Of a DNA stretch of 23,565 nt, positions 20,777-23,565 are shown piece by piece. Position 1 is the first letter of the stretch. Every line of letters starts with the position of its first letter. The notes under the pieces were generated by a model. The model had not been told where the DNA came from and ran no database searches. It saw only the letters and a list, made by a program, of their open reading frames with translations. Origin of the DNA: Pseudomonadota bacterium (GTDB taxonomy: Bacteria > Pseudomonadota > Gammaproteobacteria > Burkholderiales > Burkholderiaceae_D); assembly GCA_023420795.1 (NCBI GenBank), contig JAEZVM010000061.1, positions 1 to 23,565 of the forward strand, in the 5' to 3' direction. Position numbers and translations under genes: made by a program.

Positions 20777-21787
20777 TTCTCGCATCGCCGGCGTCATCTC
20801 CACATTCCGGTTCGAATCAATCAGCATCACTTCCTTCAGGCCGAGGCGTTCGGCCATTTCCCGCCAGTGCGCCGGACCGGCGACGAACAGCGGCTTGGAA
20901 TGGCCGTCGGAACGCGTGCCGACATTCTCGCCGCCGGAAACGACGATGGTGACCGACGCAACCAGATCGGTCGTTTCGCCGGTGCGAGGATCGATGATGT
21001 GCGGACGGCGCTTGCCGTCTTTCATGAAATAACGCTGGTAGTCGCCGCTGGTACCGATCGCTTCATTGTCCTGTAACTCCACCGCAGCGATCGAGCCCTC
21101 CCCGCGCGGATCCTGAATGCCGACCGTCCAGGACCGGTTGCCAGGCCTGCCTATTGCCAGCATGTTGCCGCCGACATTGATGAGCGCTGCCTTCACTCCC
21201 TCATCGCGCAGGATTTTTGCGGCACGGTCCAGCGCATAGCCTTTCGCATAGCCGCCCAGATCCAGCATCACCGTCCTGTTGGTACTTGAAATCGTGGTGC
21301 CATCAAAGCGCAGATCGGTCATGCGCGGGTTGGCTTCAACCAGGCGCCGGATCTCGGCCTCGTCTGGCTCCTGCGGCCTGATATCGCTGCTCTGGAAGCC
21401 CCACAGGCGAATCAGGCGACCGATCGCCGGATTGAACAGATTGTCCGAGCGCTCCGCCAGCATGGTCGCGGCCTTCAGGATATCGACCATTTCCGCATCC
21501 CCTTCGTACGGCTCGCCGCGCGCGATCGCATCGTTCAGCGCGGTCAGCGCGCTCGGCTGCCATGCATGGAATTTGTGATGCAGACGGTCGAATTCATTGA
21601 GCACTTTCGCGCTCAATTTGTCTGCGCGTTCCTGTGATTCGCCATAGATGCTGACTTCGACCCGTGTGCCGAATACATGGCCCTGCGTGCGATGAATGGA
21701 TTCATTGCGCTCGCATCCTCCGAGCAGGAACAACAGCAATGCAACAGGAAAGAAATACCGGAAGGGAATGTGACGAGCTTGACGCAT
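20747..21787 (-). CDS. apbE: ApbE-family FAD:protein FMN transferase, lipoprotein, probable NosX role
   Basis: This 346-residue protein has a lipoprotein signal (LLGGC, acylated C25), so it sits on the periplasmic face of a membrane. Family blocks are visible: LDLGGYAKGYALDRA (176-190), GTSGDYQRYF (245-254) and HIIDPRTGE (263-271). It attaches FMN from FAD to Thr residues of target flavoproteins. In nos clusters an ApbE (NosX) serves the NosR electron-transfer protein. The usual C-terminal D-x3-T magnesium motif reads D294-G-H-S-K298, so Lys stands where Thr is common. No clear ribosome site precedes the ATG at 21787. It lies 141 bases after the cytochrome gene on the same strand as nosL, supporting the NosX role. 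That role remains an inference. Confidence 0.88.
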   Translation of the reverse strand: MRQARHIPFRYFFPVALLLFLLGGCERNESIHRTQGHVFGTRVEVSIYGESQERADKLSAKVLNEFDRLHHKFHAWQPSALTALNDAIARGEPYEGDAEMVDILKAATMLAERSDNLFNPAIGRLIRLWGFQSSDIRPQEPDEAEIRRLVEANPRMTDLRFDGTTISSTNRTVMLDLGGYAKGYALDRAAKILRDEGVKAALINVGGNMLAIGRPGNRSWTVGIQDPRGEGSIAAVELQDNEAIGTSGDYQRYFMKDGKRRPHIIDPRTGETTDLVASVTIVVSGGENVGTRSDGHSKPLFVAGPAHWREMAERLGLKEVMLIDSNRNVEMTPAMRERLASRQATR

Positions 21788-21928
21788 GGGACTGTCGTGG
21801 AGTGCGTTCAGCTGCGGCCTGGCAATAACGGAATGGATGGGAATCGAATATCGCTGAACGCGATCGGGAGAACGGGATTATTGAAAACGGAGAACGCCGC
21901 ATCGAACGACGCTCTCCCGCCAAGAATA

Positions 21929-22408
21929 TTAGTTCTTGCTGAGCATGAAATCGACTGCTGCCTTCACTTCCTCATCCTTCAGGCTGGCATTGCCACCCTT
22001 GGGCGGCATCAGCTTGAGGCCGTTGAGTGCGTTGTTATAGACAGAGTCCTTGCCCTTGGCAACACGCGGTTCCCATGCAGCCTTATCACCCAGCTTTGGT
22101 GCGCCCATGACGCCAGTGGCGTGGCAGGCGGCGCAGGTCGCGTTGTATACCTGTTCACCCTTGGCGAGATCGCCACCGCCAGCGGCAGGCGCCGATGCGG
22201 CCGGCGCTGCAGGAGCGGCTGCAGGTGCTTCGGCGGCCGGTGCGGCAGGCGCTTCCGCTGCGGGAGCCGGTGCCGGAGCAGCAGCCGGTGCTTCCGCCGC
22301 AGGAGCCGGTGCGGAAGCAGCAGGTGCTTCGGCCGGGGGCGCGCTCTTCTCGCCGCAAGCAGCCAGTGCAGCAGCGATTACGAACGGCAATACTTTCAGA
22401 GCCTTCAT
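21929..22408 (-). CDS. Cytochrome c5-like monohaem lipoprotein with Ala/Pro linker
   Basis: The start is the ATG at 22408 (MKALKVLPFV), with AAGGAG 9 bases upstream. The longer in-frame extension to 22534 runs into the neighbouring gene. The 159-residue protein has a lipobox with acylated C18 (ALAAC), then an Ala/Pro/Glu-rich linker (about 21-79) built of AEAPAA-type repeats. A c5-like haem domain follows, with CAACH at 92-96 and the axial Met134 in LKLMPPKGG. GAPKLGDKAAWEPR and KDEEVKAAVDFML are typical of class I c5 cytochromes. It probably delivers electrons in the periplasm, here most plausibly to nitrous oxide reductase because of its place behind nosL. A more general electron-carrier role is possible. 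The flexible linker would let a membrane-anchored haem domain reach its partner. Confidence 0.92.
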   Translation of the reverse strand: MKALKVLPFVIAAALAACGEKSAPPAEAPAASAPAPAAEAPAAAPAPAPAAEAPAAPAAEAPAAAPAAPAASAPAAGGGDLAKGEQVYNATCAACHATGVMGAPKLGDKAAWEPRVAKGKDSVYNNALNGLKLMPPKGGNASLKDEEVKAAVDFMLSKN

Positions 22409-22455
22409 TCTTGTATCTCCTTCTGATTTAACAATGGGGTTCAGGTCCTCACCTC

Positions 22456-23112
22456 TTACTGCTCCGGCGATGCCGTATCGAGCAACGGGTTGACCAGCAG
22501 GATGTCCAGCAACCGAGAAAAGTTGGTCCAGCAATCCGTGCCCGGAAGGGTAACAGAATCAGCACTGACAATGCCATTATCACCATGCAAGTGGTGTGGG
22601 AATGTCTTACATTCCGGATGGACAGGCGCTGTATCGATGCGCAACTCGGCTTCGCCCCAGCTCCAGCTAATCATGTACTCATCAGGGCTGTAATAACGTA
22701 CTTCCATCAGCAGTCCGCTATCGAAGGATAGGATCAGCGCATCCTGCGCCATGCGTACCGGCTCCGACAGACGTTCGCCATAGTGCACTTCCAGCTTATC
22801 CTTCAGCATCAAGTGTACGCTGACGGGTGCTTCGGCGCTGGACTTGCCACCAAACTGTGCCAGTAGATCACTACGAATATACAGACGCGTCTGCTCCATG
22901 ATCAGCGCGCCCAGATAATGATCATAAGCCGGATGCTCATCTACCTGCCCAGCCTTAATTTGGTCCAGCAAGGCTGCCTCGTCCGCAACATCGTATTGTT
23001 TGAGAACGGCTTTGCGCGATTCGCGCAGGGCATAGTTGGTCTTGGCAAAGATCTTCTGTAGTCCTTCCGGATCGTCTTCAATCGCCGCGTTATCGTTTAT
23101 GTTCTGATCCAT
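22456..23112 (-). CDS. Unrecognised 218-residue protein in nos cluster, TumE/DUF6516-like C-terminus
   Basis: The ATG at 23112 (MDQNINDNAAIEDD) has GGAGAG 6 bases upstream and follows the nosL stop by 10 bases, so the two are coupled. There is no signal peptide or membrane helix, so it is probably cytoplasmic. The N-terminal half is charged and helical (about 15-95). The C-terminal half reads MEVRYYSPDEYMISWSWGEA and then TAPVHPECKTFPHHLHGD (161-178). The AP-x-HPE-x2-TFPHH-x-H pattern resembles the DNAPHHPE-x2-FPHHKH block of TumE/DUF6516 toxins. That likeness was recalled from memory and not searched. No antitoxin gene accompanies it, and a role in N2O reductase maturation or its control would be inference. 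It may be a co-opted domain. The His-rich segment with C168 could bind metal. Confidence 0.8.
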   Translation of the reverse strand: MDQNINDNAAIEDDPEGLQKIFAKTNYALRESRKAVLKQYDVADEAALLDQIKAGQVDEHPAYDHYLGALIMEQTRLYIRSDLLAQFGGKSSAEAPVSVHLMLKDKLEVHYGERLSEPVRMAQDALILSFDSGLLMEVRYYSPDEYMISWSWGEAELRIDTAPVHPECKTFPHHLHGDNGIVSADSVTLPGTDCWTNFSRLLDILLVNPLLDTASPEQ

Positions 23113-23122
23113 TCAGCTCTCC

Positions 23123-23565
23123 TCAGTGCATCGAGTTGTCGTGTGCGGCGCCGGTATTCAGGTTCACCATGTCGGCATTAACCTCGTCGAATCGCACAAT
23201 CTTTCCGCCTTCCTTGCTCATGAATGCTTCCGCATCCTGCATGTTGGCAAAGGAGCCGAAAGTCGGCCCCATAGAGCCGAGCTTCTTGCTGCCCACGACA
23301 TATATGGCGGTCTTGGCATCGATCCAGCTTCCTTCCGGATTTTCCCACGCCGTTCTACCCATATCCTGCACATACACTCCGGCAACCTTGCGTTTCTGTT
23401 CCGGCGCGAGCACGGTCGCAAACAGTTCCATCAGATCGCAGAAGAATTCAGGCGCACCTTCGGCGTAATGAATCTGTGCCTTGGGCCCCGGATAATCTTT
23501 GAGAATCATGCCGTCAAGCGCGCAGGAAGTATCGCTTCCCGGCTCCAGCGGGCCGGCATTTTGAA
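23123..23565 (-). CDS. nosL: NosL copper chaperone, partial (N-terminus beyond window)
   Basis: The minus-strand frame is open to the window edge and shows 146 residues. The visible part starts just before the NosL signature SCALDGMILKDYPGPKAQI, so the lipoprotein signal peptide lies outside. Further family blocks are EFFCDLMELFATVLAPEQ, VAGVYVQDMG, WIDAKTAIYVVGS and LGSMGPTFGSFANM. NosL is a periplasmic lipoprotein that binds Cu(I) and passes it to the CuZ site assembly of nitrous oxide reductase. The Met and Cys of CALDGM are candidate ligands. An internal ATG at 23509 begins after this signature and cannot be the true start. It is followed by the 218-residue gene after 10 bases. Its presence implies that the rest of a nos cluster lies to the right. 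Confidence 0.95.
   Translation of the reverse strand, partial: QNAGPLEPGSDTSCALDGMILKDYPGPKAQIHYAEGAPEFFCDLMELFATVLAPEQKRKVAGVYVQDMGRTAWENPEGSWIDAKTAIYVVGSKKLGSMGPTFGSFANMQDAEAFMSKEGGKIVRFDEVNADMVNLNTGAAHDNSMH

Noticed and set aside
1..23565. CRISPR arrays, tRNA or rRNA genes, prophage or integrase genes
   Set aside because: I saw no regularly spaced repeats, cloverleaf-like segments, rRNA-like stretches or integrase and phage proteins. The only mobile-like trace is the 62-bp inverted repeat at 16756.

Overview
The window looks like a piece of a facultatively anaerobic, denitrifying betaproteobacterium. Gene content and protein style suggest Burkholderiales, probably Oxalobacteraceae close to Herminiimonas or Noviherbaspirillum. 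That placement is an inference from recognised proteins, because no search was possible. Nearly every gene belongs to low-oxygen or nitrogen-oxide respiration.

Region 1 (1-9286, all minus strand) encodes a cbb3-type cytochrome oxidase and its assembly factors. In transcription order it holds a SafE/TauE-like membrane protein, the Cu P-type ATPase ccoI, ccoS, then ccoN-ccoO-ccoQ-ccoP. A strong terminator follows, then ccoG, ccoH and a partial two-helix membrane protein that runs off the left edge. Two FNR-type boxes sit in front of ccoN. Region 2 (9308-12304, minus) holds hemN (oxygen-independent haem synthesis) behind its own FNR-type box, and nnrS (NO-linked membrane protein) behind an NsrR-like palindrome.

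Region 3 (12305-16683) holds a large PatZ/ADP-forming acyl-CoA synthetase-GNAT fusion (minus), divergent from a tandem universal stress protein (plus) with an FNR-type box between them. A small HMA-like protein that has lost one metal-binding Cys follows. Region 4 (16715-18701, minus) holds a short IS-like inverted repeat, a narL-type regulator and moaA. The moaA leader can fold in two mutually exclusive ways around its ribosome binding site. Region 5 (18820-20728, plus) holds a secreted Ser/Thr/Gly-rich low-complexity protein and an NrdG/PflA-like radical SAM activase.

Region 6 (20735-23565, minus) is the distal end of a nos (nitrous oxide reductase) cluster. It runs nosL (partial at the right edge), an unrecognised 218-residue protein whose C-terminus resembles the TumE/DUF6516 toxin family, a c5-like lipoprotein cytochrome, and an ApbE flavin transferase that probably plays the NosX role.

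Together the genes supply a high-affinity oxidase, haem made without oxygen, molybdenum cofactor for nitrate reductase, nitrate sensing, NO response and N2O reductase maturation. They appear tied together by FNR-type and NsrR-type control. The least explained items are the 218-residue nos-linked protein, the Ser/Thr/Gly-rich secreted protein, the moaA leader and the atypical HMA protein.
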